Shown here: positions 44,315 to 52,010 of the stretch, one piece after another | Position numbering within the stretch: position 1 is the first letter of the stretch | Layout of the letters: the number at the start of each line of letters is the position of its first letter | Assembly (NCBI GenBank): GCA_001897355.1 | Contig: MKST01000011.1 | Span: forward strand, 539,045 to 591,505 | From: Solirubrobacterales bacterium 67-14 | GTDB lineage: Bacteria; Actinomycetota; Thermoleophilia; Solirubrobacterales; 70-9 | Reading direction: 5' to 3' | DNA length: 52,461 nucleotides | Position numbers and translations under genes: made by a program | The notes under the pieces: model-generated | What the model was told of the DNA's origin: nothing | The model's database searches: none | The model's input: only the letters and a program-made list of their open reading frames with translations

Positions 44315-44626
44315 CTAACCCTCAGGTTGAGACTTAGACTTGCTCTCCAATTCGGCTAGGCGAGTGGAAATCTCGTCGATTCTGTCTTCCAGCTGGCGCA
44401 GCTCGTCCCGGCTGACCAAACGCAACCCGTCGAGGGTTCCACGAGCGTCCGAACCGCGCCTGGCGACCTCGTCGACCAGGCCTTGGGCTCGGCTGCGCGT
44501 CTTCTCGGTCAGATCCTGGGCCTGTGCCCGGGTCCGTTCGGTTGCGGCGAAGGCGCCTTCGATGGCCTCCTTGAGGCCATCCGGCATCCCGCGTCCGCCT
44601 GACTTTTCCGATCCGCTTTCCGCCAT
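44315..44626 (-). CDS. Small phasin-like coiled-coil protein
   Basis: A 103-residue, charged, all-helical protein. A Gly-rich start is followed by a helix (AIEGAFAATERTRAQAQDLT) and a C-terminal heptad coiled coil (DELRQLEDRIDEISTRLAEL). This is the layout of polyhydroxyalkanoate-granule phasins or PhaF-like regulators, but without a PHA synthase nearby the name is tentative. TAAACT six bases before the ATG marks a leaderless promoter that starts the coiled-coil/SDR/acyltransferase operon. A second protein of the same build is encoded 1.1 kb away. Confidence 0.75.
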   Translation of the reverse strand: MAESGSEKSGGRGMPDGLKEAIEGAFAATERTRAQAQDLTEKTRSRAQGLVDEVARRGSDARGTLDGLRLVSRDELRQLEDRIDEISTRLAELESKSKSQPEG

Positions 44627-44632
44627 GTGGCT

Positions 44633-44638
44633 AGTTTA
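44633..44638 (-). promoter_or_regulatory. Predicted -10 element of the coiled-coil/SDR/plsC operon (leaderless)
   Basis: TAAACT on the minus strand, six bases, ATG. Confidence 0.55.
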
Positions 44639-44677
44639 CTTTCAATTCGGCCCCCTTAACCGGCTTCGGAGAACGAA

Positions 44678-45376
44678 ATGCCCGTGAAGATGAACCCGAT
44701 CGAGCCCCCGGCCGCTGACGCGATCCTGGTCGGTGACCCCCGGCGGGCCTTCGCCCTGGCCCAGGAACTGACCGTCCAGCCGAAGATGAGTCACCAGGCC
44801 CGGGGGCTCTGGGGATACAGCGGGGTAAGCCCCGACGGGATGCCGCTTACGGTCCAGTCGACCGGCTCGGGCGGCCCGAGCGCCGTTCCGGTGATCGGCG
44901 ACCTGGTCGAACAGGGCGTCTCCCGCGTGGTCCGGCTGGGCACCTGCCTCGCGATCGACCCGAGCCTCCGCGCGGGGACCGTGCTCCTGGTCGAGCGGGC
45001 CGTGGTCGACGACGGGGCCGGCCGGGCGCTGAGCGGAGGCGATGATTTCACCCGGCCGGACGCCGGGCTGCTCGGGGCGTTCGAGGGCCTGGGGCGGAGC
45101 GCCACCGTGGCCAGCCACGACCTGGTCAGTCGCTATGACCCGGAAGCGTCGGAGCGGCCGGATACCGGCCCGGCGATCGCCCGGGATCTCCAGACCGCGG
45201 CGACCCTGGCCTTCTGTCGTCGCTTGGGCGTGCCGGCCGCGGCGCTCTTGATCGTCGCCGAAGACATCTCCGGTGACCGCCCGGGCGAGGAGGAGCTCTG
45301 GGAACTGTTCCGGGCGGCGGGCAAGGCCGCGCTCAGTCGACTCAACCGGCTATCTAACCCTCAAGTAAAGGGTTAG
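44678..45376 (+). CDS. Nucleoside phosphorylase-family protein
   Basis: A 232-residue member of the PNP/UDP phosphorylase superfamily. Characteristic parts are ADAILVGDPRRAFALAQEL (phosphate loop), STGSGGPSAVPVIGDLVEQG and VVRLGTCLAIDPSLRAGTVL (hexameric DeoD/uridine phosphorylase type), and the late Glu/Asp region in LIVAEDISGDRPGEEELWEL. The nucleoside accepted cannot be read; MTA or purine nucleosides are plausible. GGAG lies seven bases before the ATG. Convergent with the second coiled-coil gene; a hairpin covers its stop codon. Confidence 0.85.
   Translation: MPVKMNPIEPPAADAILVGDPRRAFALAQELTVQPKMSHQARGLWGYSGVSPDGMPLTVQSTGSGGPSAVPVIGDLVEQGVSRVVRLGTCLAIDPSLRAGTVLLVERAVVDDGAGRALSGGDDFTRPDAGLLGAFEGLGRSATVASHDLVSRYDPEASERPDTGPAIARDLQTAATLAFCRRLGVPAAALLIVAEDISGDRPGEEELWELFRAAGKAALSRLNRLSNPQVKG
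45354..45376 (+). terminator. Hairpin over the phosphorylase stop codon
   Basis: CTAACCCT and AGGGTTAG form a perfect 8-bp stem with a 7-nt loop, and CTTTTTC follows seven bases later on the plus strand. It may be the terminator of the phosphorylase gene although its distal arm still encodes the last codons. Confidence 0.45.
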
Positions 45377-45377
45377 G

Positions 45378-45719
45378 CTAGGGCTTTTTCTTGCTGTCGA
45401 GAGCCTTGAGCTCCGCCCGCAACTCCCGAATCTGGTCGAGCGCCGCGTCGAGGCGGTCTTCGGTCTCCTCGAGCCGGTCGGAGAGAACGCGGACCCTCCG
45501 CTGGAGCCGGTCCGCGTCATCCTGGGAGGAGACGCCCATCGCCCCCATCGCCGCTCGCTGGGCGTCGGCGGCCCGGTCCCGCGCGGCGACCGCGGCGGAA
45601 ACCGCCTGGCCGAATGCGGGGCTGCCGATCAACGCCTGGGCGAGGTCGGCCGCGGCCTTCTCCCCCTTCGACTGGACCCGGTCCCTGATTCCTTCGTTGC
45701 CATCGGTTTCGGCTGACAT
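45378..45719 (-). CDS. Small phasin-like coiled-coil protein (second copy)
   Basis: A 113-residue helical protein: an Ala-rich helix (AADLAQALIGSPAFGQAVSA) then a strong heptad coiled coil (ADRLQRRVRVLSDRLEETED). Size, acidic N-terminus and C-terminal coiled coil match the protein at 44.3-44.6 kb, so the two may be distant paralogues or partners. TAAGAT six bases before the ATG indicates a leaderless message. Function unknown; phasin or PhaF-like by build only. Confidence 0.75.
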   Translation of the reverse strand: MSAETDGNEGIRDRVQSKGEKAAADLAQALIGSPAFGQAVSAAVAARDRAADAQRAAMGAMGVSSQDDADRLQRRVRVLSDRLEETEDRLDAALDQIRELRAELKALDSKKKP

Positions 45720-45725
45720 GACACG

Positions 45726-45731
45726 ATCTTA
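45726..45731 (-). promoter_or_regulatory. Predicted -10 element of the second coiled-coil gene (leaderless)
   Basis: TAAGAT on the minus strand, six bases, ATG. It resembles the -10 of the first coiled-coil gene (TAAACT, six bases), so the two may be co-regulated. Confidence 0.55.
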
Positions 45732-45837
45732 AAGGTCGTCGCGCGCGAATTAAAGAGCGTCCCGCAGGAAGTGGCGAAGTGCTGGCGAAAGCCGTTGCGA
45801 TACGGTTCCCCTGCCGCGTCGCGGGAGGGCGTCGGCC

Positions 45838-48480
45838 GTGTCTGTTTTAGTTGGGAAGCCAAAGGTGGACCAGGGTTCAATCACCACACGCCGCAGCGCC
45901 GCGGCCGCCACATTCGCGGTCCTCTTTTTTGCGCTCTTTTTCGGCTCCCTGACTTGGTTTGCCGCTTCGACTTCGGCGGCGGCCACCACCCCCGTCCCCT
46001 GCGCGCCGGGCTCGGCCGACTGTTACTCCGCGGTTGACGGCAAGGCCCCACTGGCCGCGACCGACGTCCCCCGCACGCCCTCGGCCCTCGGCCCCGACTC
46101 GACCGGCACCGGCCAGACCGGCAGCAACGGAAGCCCGGCGACGGGCACCGGTACCGGCGGCGCCACTCCCGGCCAGACCGGCAGCACCGGCACCGGCGGC
46201 AACGGGGTGACCAACCCCGACGGCACCACCGAGGAGGTCACTCCCGGCGGCAACGAGCCGGACTTCGTCGAGCAGGATCCGAGCCTGACCGGCGGGGCCA
46301 GCCCGGGCAGCAGCGTCGACGACGACCCGATGACCTCGGATGCCCTGACCGTCCCCAACTTCGTCATCGACCAGTTCGAGATCCCGCCCTTCCTCCTCCC
46401 GATCTACCAGGCCTGTGGCAGCCAGTACGGCATCCCCTGGTACGTGCTCGCCTCGATCAACCGCACCGAGACCAGCTTCGGCACCAACGTGGCGACTTCC
46501 TCGGCCGGGGCGAACGGCTGGATGGCCTTCATGCCGGCCTCCTGGGCCGAGTGGGGCGTCGACGCCAACGGGGACAAGATCCGCGACCCGTACAACCCGG
46601 TCGACGCGATCTGCTCCACCGCCAACTACCTCAAGTTCTTCGGTTACGAGAAGAGCCCCTACGACGCGATCTTCGCCTACAACCACGCCGACTGGTACGT
46701 CCAGCTGATCGAGAAGTACGCGAAGATCTACTCGAAGATCCCGCCCGAGATGCTCAGCGCCCTGACCGGCCTGACCGAAGGGGCCAGGTTCCCGGTCGCC
46801 GCCGCCGACGCGACCTACGAAGGCGAGGTTTCGACCGAGGCCGCGAAGAAGCACGGCACCGCCTCCCAGGACATCCAGTCCTCGGCCGACCGCCGCACGA
46901 TCGCGATCAGCGCTTCCGGTGGTTCGCCGGTGATCGCCGTCAACGACGGCGTGATCGTCAGCATCGACCATGACACCGGCACGGTCGTCCTCGAAGACGC
47001 CTACGGCAACCGCTACAGCTACGCCGGGCTGGGCTCGGTCTCGACGGTTCACCCCGTCCCCCTCCCCAAGCAGACCAGCTCGACGGTCGGTGAGTCCGAA
47101 TCAGCCGACGAAGAGACCGACGACGGCGCCAACCCCCACCCGGATCCCGACGCCGAGATGGGTGAGGCCAAGGCCGAGGAATCGGTGCGGCCGGGCAGTC
47201 AGGGCGTCACGAAATCTAACCCTCAGTCTCAGGGTGAGGGTTCGGCCAAGCCGAGCAAGAAGGAGCAGCAGGATATCAGCGAGGTGCTGGTCGACCCGCA
47301 GGCGGCCGACGCGGCAGCGGCTGCCGCCACCGAGCAGGACAGCCAGGAGCCGGCGGCGGATGACCCGGCGGTCCAGGCGGCCGACAAGCGTCGCAGCGAA
47401 CAGTCCGATCTCCGGCAGGCACCGGCCGAGGCCGACCACAACAGCCAGAACAGCCGTGCCCGCGTCTACGCCAGCCCCCTGCGGCCGAGCAACCAGCGTC
47501 GGGCCAGCACCGACGGGCAGTCGCTCCAGAACGACGTCCCGCAAAGCCAGGGCACCGGCATCGAGGGCAAGCCGGGCGACTACCTGGTCTATGACGGCAG
47601 CAAGGCCGGCGTCTACAGCTTCGACCCCGCGACCACCGAGTTGCGGGAGCTGAAGAAGGGCTCCCGCGTGATCGCCGGCACCGTGCTGGGACGCCTGGCC
47701 GAAACCTCGGTCGCTTCGGTCAACTTCTCGATCAAGCCGGGCGGCGAAGACACGCCGCAGATCGACCCCAAGCCTTTCCTCGACGGCTGGAAGCTGCTCG
47801 GCGAGACCAATATCTACAGCGCCCGTGGCAAGGATCGTTTCTCCAACAAGCTGGGCGTCGGCGGCATCCTGCTGCTCTCCAAGTCGGCCCTCCAGAAGCG
47901 CGTCCTGAACGACCCGAAGATGACCTTCATGAAGCAGTGCGACCGGGACTATGTCGCGGCCGGTTCGATCGACCGGCGCCTCCTGGCCACCATGGAGTTC
48001 ATCACCGCCCACGGCTACTCGCTGACCATCAGTTCGATGCTCTGCGGTCGTGAGAGCTCGATCACGACCTCGGGCAACGTCTCGAACCACACCCACGGCG
48101 GCGCGATGGACATCGCGATCATCAACGGCGAGGTGGTCACCCCCGGCGCCCAGGGCCCGGGCACGCTGACCGACCAGGTCGCCCGACTGGCACTCACCCT
48201 CCAGGGCAACATGGCCCCGGACGAGGTCATCTCCCTGATGAACTACCCGCAGCCGGCCGGTTTCGCGATGAGCGACCACGGCGACCACCTGCACATCGGA
48301 TTCGACGTCGCCGGCACCGACGCGACCGGCGGCTCGATCGGCTCCACCCTCGGGGCCGAACAGTGGGAAGAACTGACCGATCGCCTCGGCCAGATCACCA
48401 ACCCGGAAGTCCCGACCACGCCCTCCGATTCAGCAATCCCGGCCGAGCAGACCGGCAAGAACCCGGACAAGGGCAATTAG
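45838..48480 (+). CDS. Large secreted multi-domain peptidoglycan hydrolase
   Basis: An 880-residue exported protein. After a membrane or signal segment (ATFAVLFFALFFGSLTWF) comes a Gly/Thr/Pro-rich linker. An SLT-type transglycosylase domain follows (about 175-305) with catalytic-type Glu near 211 in LASINRTETSFG and a GWMAFMPASWAEWG block. Then comes a LytM/M23-like barrel near 359-400 (SPVIAVNDGVIVSID) lacking the zinc ligands, and a low-complexity linker. A C-terminal domain near 741-824 has M15-like metal motifs in SNHTHGGAMDIAI and SDHGDHLHIGFD. It should act on both glycan strands and peptide stems. GTG start with GGAGGG eight bases upstream; a -10-like TACGGT lies at 45801. Confidence 0.85.
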   Translation: MSVLVGKPKVDQGSITTRRSAAAATFAVLFFALFFGSLTWFAASTSAAATTPVPCAPGSADCYSAVDGKAPLAATDVPRTPSALGPDSTGTGQTGSNGSPATGTGTGGATPGQTGSTGTGGNGVTNPDGTTEEVTPGGNEPDFVEQDPSLTGGASPGSSVDDDPMTSDALTVPNFVIDQFEIPPFLLPIYQACGSQYGIPWYVLASINRTETSFGTNVATSSAGANGWMAFMPASWAEWGVDANGDKIRDPYNPVDAICSTANYLKFFGYEKSPYDAIFAYNHADWYVQLIEKYAKIYSKIPPEMLSALTGLTEGARFPVAAADATYEGEVSTEAAKKHGTASQDIQSSADRRTIAISASGGSPVIAVNDGVIVSIDHDTGTVVLEDAYGNRYSYAGLGSVSTVHPVPLPKQTSSTVGESESADEETDDGANPHPDPDAEMGEAKAEESVRPGSQGVTKSNPQSQGEGSAKPSKKEQQDISEVLVDPQAADAAAAAATEQDSQEPAADDPAVQAADKRRSEQSDLRQAPAEADHNSQNSRARVYASPLRPSNQRRASTDGQSLQNDVPQSQGTGIEGKPGDYLVYDGSKAGVYSFDPATTELRELKKGSRVIAGTVLGRLAETSVASVNFSIKPGGEDTPQIDPKPFLDGWKLLGETNIYSARGKDRFSNKLGVGGILLLSKSALQKRVLNDPKMTFMKQCDRDYVAAGSIDRRLLATMEFITAHGYSLTISSMLCGRESSITTSGNVSNHTHGGAMDIAIINGEVVTPGAQGPGTLTDQVARLALTLQGNMAPDEVISLMNYPQPAGFAMSDHGDHLHIGFDVAGTDATGGSIGSTLGAEQWEELTDRLGQITNPEVPTTPSDSAIPAEQTGKNPDKGN
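47216..47244. repeat. CTAACCCTCA palindrome inside the hydrolase linker
   Basis: CTAACCCTCA is matched nine bases later by TGAGGGTTCG (one mismatch to a perfect 10-bp arm). The same 10-mer CTAACCCTCA also occurs at 44315 and 45354. It encodes part of a low-complexity linker of the hydrolase. Confidence 0.45.
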
Positions 48481-49342
48481 CCCTCTCTTCGGCTTCGTCC
48501 AGTTCGAGCTGGCCGGCAGCCTGCCACTCGACGACGGCCGCTACCTGATCCGCTCCGGGCCGGCCGAACGGGTGCTGGTGACCGAGACCGAAGGTGCCCT
48601 GCCCCCGGCCCGCCGCCGCCGACGCCGCCCGCGCAAGGCCGTTCGTGCCCAGGCGCCGGTCACAGTCTCGGTGACGGTCGCGACCGTGATCCGGGCCGAC
48701 AGTCCCTTCGACTCCGAGGTGGCGGCCGAAGACTGGCTCGACCGGCTCGATGAGTCGGATTTCACCGGCGAAGTGCTCGACGACGCCGTTGCCACCCTGG
48801 ATCGCGCCCGGGCCGCCGACGCGACAGCCTCCGGGCGGCCCTTCGGCACCCCGACCGAGGTCGGGTCGATCCTGGCCGCACGGATCGGCTATGGCGAAGG
48901 CGACCAGGTCGCCTCCGGCCGTTACCTCGAGGCGCTCGACGTGGACGCCCGGGGCGGCACCGCGGCGAAGCGACGGGAACGGCTGGCCCGGACCGGCTCC
49001 CTGGCCCGGACCGCGGCGATCCTCGGAGACCGTGAGCAGGCCGCCGCCTGCGAAGTGCTCGTGCCGCGAGTCCGGCTGGACCTGGCCACCGGCAATGAGG
49101 CCGCGGCCCGGCTGGCGATCGAGACCGCGGTCGGCGCGACGATCGGCGAGCTCGAGTTCGCGCTCGAAGACGAAGGCCATGAACAGGACCTCGACCAGCT
49201 CGAGCGGCTGCTTCCCACGCTGGCCGAGGTTTCGGCACGGGCCGCCCAGGGCGGCGGGGAACCGGCTGACATCGGACTGGTCGAGGAAGCCCTCGAGCTG
49301 GCCGAACGGGTCATCCGCCGGCGCCGGATCCTCGAGCAGTAG
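48476..49342 (+). CDS. Conserved-looking cytoplasmic protein of unknown function with unusual start
   Basis: The frame from about 48476 codes for 288 residues with continuous actinobacterial codon bias. It opens with FGFVQFELAGSLPLDDGRYL, which looks like a real protein N-terminus. An Arg-rich stretch (PPARRRRRRPRKA) and a long helical Ala/Glu-rich region follow. No ATG, GTG or TTG lies upstream of that opening; the only candidates are ATT 48476, which overlaps the preceding stop (ATTAG), or an internal CTG. The first conventional start, GTG 48572, would cut off the first 32 residues. I do not recognise the family. Confidence 0.65.
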   Translation: MSPLFGFVQFELAGSLPLDDGRYLIRSGPAERVLVTETEGALPPARRRRRRPRKAVRAQAPVTVSVTVATVIRADSPFDSEVAAEDWLDRLDESDFTGEVLDDAVATLDRARAADATASGRPFGTPTEVGSILAARIGYGEGDQVASGRYLEALDVDARGGTAAKRRERLARTGSLARTAAILGDREQAAACEVLVPRVRLDLATGNEAAARLAIETAVGATIGELEFALEDEGHEQDLDQLERLLPTLAEVSARAAQGGGEPADIGLVEEALELAERVIRRRRILEQ

Positions 49343-49354
49343 CTCCCGGCCGGT

Positions 49355-50014
49355 TCAGCGGGATTCGATTCCGAGCGCGTGGAGCACGGACTCCGATTCC
49401 AGCGTGCCGGCGACCAGGTCGGCCTGTTCCAGCTCGATCCCGGGCACCGAGGGAATGCCGATCACGTAGAGGCCGGCCGCGATCCCCGCGGTCACGCCCG
49501 ATGGCGAGTCCTCGAGCACCACGACCCGTTTGCTCGGCTCGATCTCGAGCTGCCGGCAGGCCTCGAGGTAGGCGTCCGGGGCCGGCTTCCCCTCCGGCAC
49601 CTCGTGGCCGCTGACCACCGCGTCGAAGGGCAGCCCGGTACCCGCCATTTCGTGGGAGCGCTCGATGAAGCGGCGCGGCGAGTTCGAGACCAGGGCGATC
49701 GGCACCCCGGCCAGCCGCAGCAGCTCGAGCAGTTCTCGGGCTCCGACCATCGCGTCCACGCCGCCCTCGAGTTCGGCCAGCACCAGGTCATTCAGCTCGT
49801 CGATGAGCTCGGCCGCCTGCCCCGGCTCGTTCAGGAAGCGGGCCAGCTTGCGGCCCGCGATCTCAGCCGAGGAGCCGACCAGGCTGCGTTTGTGGTCGAT
49901 CGTGAACTCGATCCCGCGACGCTCGAACAGCTTCAGTTCGGCCCGGCTCCACACCGCCTCGGTGTCGAGCAGGAGGCCGTCGTTGTCGAATAGCACCGCT
50001 TCGGGATAAGCCAT
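49355..50014 (-). CDS. HAD-superfamily phosphatase / beta-phosphoglucomutase-like protein
   Basis: A 219-residue HAD subfamily IA protein. Motif I is VLFDNDGLLLDTE with the nucleophile and acid/base Asp, motif II ALVSNSPRRF, motif III Lys in PEGKPAPDAYL and motif IV VVVLEDSPSGVTAG. The four-helix cap lies between motif I and II. This fits sugar-phosphate phosphatases and beta-phosphoglucomutases; the substrate is not predictable. TAGGGT six bases before the ATG gives a leaderless start. Convergent with the unknown protein gene by 12 bases. Confidence 0.9.
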   Translation of the reverse strand: MAYPEAVLFDNDGLLLDTEAVWSRAELKLFERRGIEFTIDHKRSLVGSSAEIAGRKLARFLNEPGQAAELIDELNDLVLAELEGGVDAMVGARELLELLRLAGVPIALVSNSPRRFIERSHEMAGTGLPFDAVVSGHEVPEGKPAPDAYLEACRQLEIEPSKRVVVLEDSPSGVTAGIAAGLYVIGIPSVPGIELEQADLVAGTLESESVLHALGIESR

Positions 50015-50020
50015 GCTGGC

Positions 50021-50026
50021 ACCCTA
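50021..50026 (-). promoter_or_regulatory. Predicted -10 element of the HAD phosphatase gene (leaderless)
   Basis: TAGGGT on the minus strand, six bases, ATG. Same hexamer and spacing as the exoprotein gene at 14513. Confidence 0.5.
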
Positions 50027-50119
50027 GCCACCGCGGCCGGGCAGGGATCTCCGGCCGGGTTCTGGAATATTTCCCTGACGGTCCGATACCGCGGCCGGAA
50101 TCTCGGGTTACAGACAGGC

Positions 50120-51826
50120 ATGCATCGTTCAGAAGACCAGACTGGGGATCGTCGGCCGTCGCCGTCGACGCAGGGAGCCGGCGCTTCGCCGAGGCTCCTC
50201 GTCCTGCTCGCCTTGACCGCGATCATCGTGCTCGGCCTGGCCGCCGCCCAGGTCGCTGCCGCGGCGACGCCGCAGGCCCCGCCCATGGTCCTTCCCGCGG
50301 ACGCCGCGGCAAGCTCCGCCGGGCCCGGTGCGGACAGCAGCCAGTGGATCATCGGCGGCGTGCCCGGTGGGCCGACCGCCGCGATCGCCAACCTCCTGGG
50401 AGCCACCCCGGTCGAGCCCCATCTGGGCACCTACCGGATTGCCCGTGACAAGGCCCGGACCCTGGCCAAACGCCTCAAGGCGGCCGGACTTCTCGTCTAC
50501 GCGGAGCCGGACGTGGCGATCGAACGCAGCGGCTATCCGATGGACCTGTTCAGCGACCAGCAGTGGTGGCTCGACCGGATCGTCAACCCTGGTGACGTGA
50601 CGCCGCCGACGGTGACCAGTCGGAGCCCTTTGATCGCGATCATCGAAGAGTCCCTCGACCCGCTCCATCCGGACCTGGCCAGTGCCAACCTGACCGGCGC
50701 CAAGTCGCTCGGCCCGGAAGCCGACTGGCACGGTACGGCGGTGGCCGGGATCATCGGGTCGCCCGGCGAGATGCTCGGCATCCGGGGCGTCTGGCCCGGG
50801 GCGAGGATGCGACTCTTCCCCTCCGGCCTGACCTGCTCCACCGCCTCGAAAGCAGTGACCAGGGCGGTCAACCGGGGTGCCGCCGTGATCAACATGAGCT
50901 ACACCTTCCCGTCCGGCACCTGCTTCACCCACTTCAAGGCCACCCAGTACGCCGTTCGCAAGGGCGTGCTGCCGGTTGCCGCGGCCGGCAACACCGGCGC
51001 TTCGGGCAACGCCCCGGTCCGGCCCGCGGCCGACCCTCATGTACTGGCGGTCGGTGCGGTCGATGACGCTTCGATGATCGCCCCGTTCTCGACCCGCAAC
51101 GACGGGGTCGACCTGGTGGCCCCCGGGGTCAAGGTGCTCGCCCCCTACGAGGTCGAGGAAACCGGCGGCGGCTCCACGGGGGTGAAGCGCACCTGGGCGG
51201 AACTGAGCGGGACCAGCTTCTCGGCCCCGATGGTTTCCGCTACCGCCGCCTGGCTCCGCCAGGCCCGCCCCAACCTGGGCAACCTCCAGATCAGCCGGCT
51301 GCTGACCAGCTCCGCGACCGACCTCGGTGATCCGGGGCGGGATCCTCTCTATGGCGCCGGGATGCTCAATATCGAAAAGAGCGGGGCAGAGCCGACTCCG
51401 CCCTCGGACCCGTACGAGCCGAACGACGACATCCGCTGGATCAACGGCTCGCAGATCAAGCCCAAATCCCCCTTCCTCTGGCGGGCCGGCAAGGGCAAGC
51501 GGCGGCTGATCACCGCCACGCTCTCGAAGGCCAAGGATCCGGCTGACGTCTACCGGGTGATGGTCCCGGGCCGGCGCCGCATCATCGTCAACGTCACCCA
51601 ACTCGAGGGCGACGTGGTCCTCAGCGCCCTCAAGCCGGGGGCCAAGACGATCTTCAAGCCCGGGAAGAAGCTGATCGTCCGTTCCGACCGGCCCTACCCG
51701 AAGACGGAAGGCATCCTGGTCCGGAACCTCCGGAAGAAGCCCCAGACGATCTGGATCTCCCTCACCTTCTCCTCCGCCCAGATCGGCGACGCGGCGGCAT
51801 ACAAGCTAAAAGTCGCCCGCCGCTGA
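50120..51826 (+). CDS. Secreted subtilase-family (S8) protein with Glu in place of catalytic Asp
   Basis: A 568-residue exoprotein with a hydrophobic signal segment (LLVLLALTAIIVLGLAAAQ). A propeptide-like region (GTYRIARDKARTLAKRLK) precedes the S8 fold. The His motif ADWHGTAVAGII (H204) and Ser motif SGTSFSAPMVSATAAWL (S366) are intact, and AAAGNTGASGNAP holds the oxyanion Asn. The Asp motif, normally DTG or DSG, reads IAIIEESLDPLHPDL, so Glu176 replaces Asp. Whether it still cleaves is unclear. A C-terminal beta-domain follows, of the bacterial pre-peptidase type (SDPYEPNDDIRWING). The start has no clear ribosome site. Confidence 0.85.
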   Translation: MHRSEDQTGDRRPSPSTQGAGASPRLLVLLALTAIIVLGLAAAQVAAAATPQAPPMVLPADAAASSAGPGADSSQWIIGGVPGGPTAAIANLLGATPVEPHLGTYRIARDKARTLAKRLKAAGLLVYAEPDVAIERSGYPMDLFSDQQWWLDRIVNPGDVTPPTVTSRSPLIAIIEESLDPLHPDLASANLTGAKSLGPEADWHGTAVAGIIGSPGEMLGIRGVWPGARMRLFPSGLTCSTASKAVTRAVNRGAAVINMSYTFPSGTCFTHFKATQYAVRKGVLPVAAAGNTGASGNAPVRPAADPHVLAVGAVDDASMIAPFSTRNDGVDLVAPGVKVLAPYEVEETGGGSTGVKRTWAELSGTSFSAPMVSATAAWLRQARPNLGNLQISRLLTSSATDLGDPGRDPLYGAGMLNIEKSGAEPTPPSDPYEPNDDIRWINGSQIKPKSPFLWRAGKGKRRLITATLSKAKDPADVYRVMVPGRRRIIVNVTQLEGDVVLSALKPGAKTIFKPGKKLIVRSDRPYPKTEGILVRNLRKKPQTIWISLTFSSAQIGDAAAYKLKVARR

Positions 51827-51861
51827 CCACGAGCGACCCCACTCGCCGCCCGATGTGCGGT

Positions 51862-51904
51862 GAGGTTGAAGTTAACGCCACATAGCGCTCCAAACTTCAA
51901 CCTC
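51862..51904. repeat. 43-nt palindromic repeat, copy 3
   Basis: The ends GAGGTTGAAG and CTTCAACCTC pair perfectly, and with flanking bases the stem reaches 16 bp. The 16-nt interior CGCCACATAGCGCTCC is identical to copy 1, 46 kb away. It lies between converging genes. Confidence 0.9.
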
Positions 51905-51923
51905 ACCGGCCCTGATGGTTCCT

Positions 51924-51949
51924 GGCGACCCGGGCCGGACCGGGTCGCC
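51924..51949. terminator. Second hairpin between subtilase and enoyl-CoA hydratase genes
   Basis: GGCGACCCGG and CCGGGTCGCC form a perfect 10-bp stem with a 6-nt loop. With no T-run on either side, it could act in both directions or only protect RNA ends. Confidence 0.5.
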
Positions 51950-51953
51950 ACTA

Positions 51954-51981
51954 GAAAGGGCCGCCCTGGGGCGGCCCTTTC
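51954..51981 (-). terminator. Terminator of the enoyl-CoA hydratase gene
   Basis: GAAAGGGCCGCC and GGCGGCCCTTTC form a perfect 12-bp stem with a CTGG loop, 30 bases beyond the stop. The stem's A/T base supplies a short run of T on the minus strand. Strong stem, convincing position. Confidence 0.75.
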
Positions 51982-52010
51982 GGTGTAGCTGATGTGGCGG
52001 GAGCTTCGAA

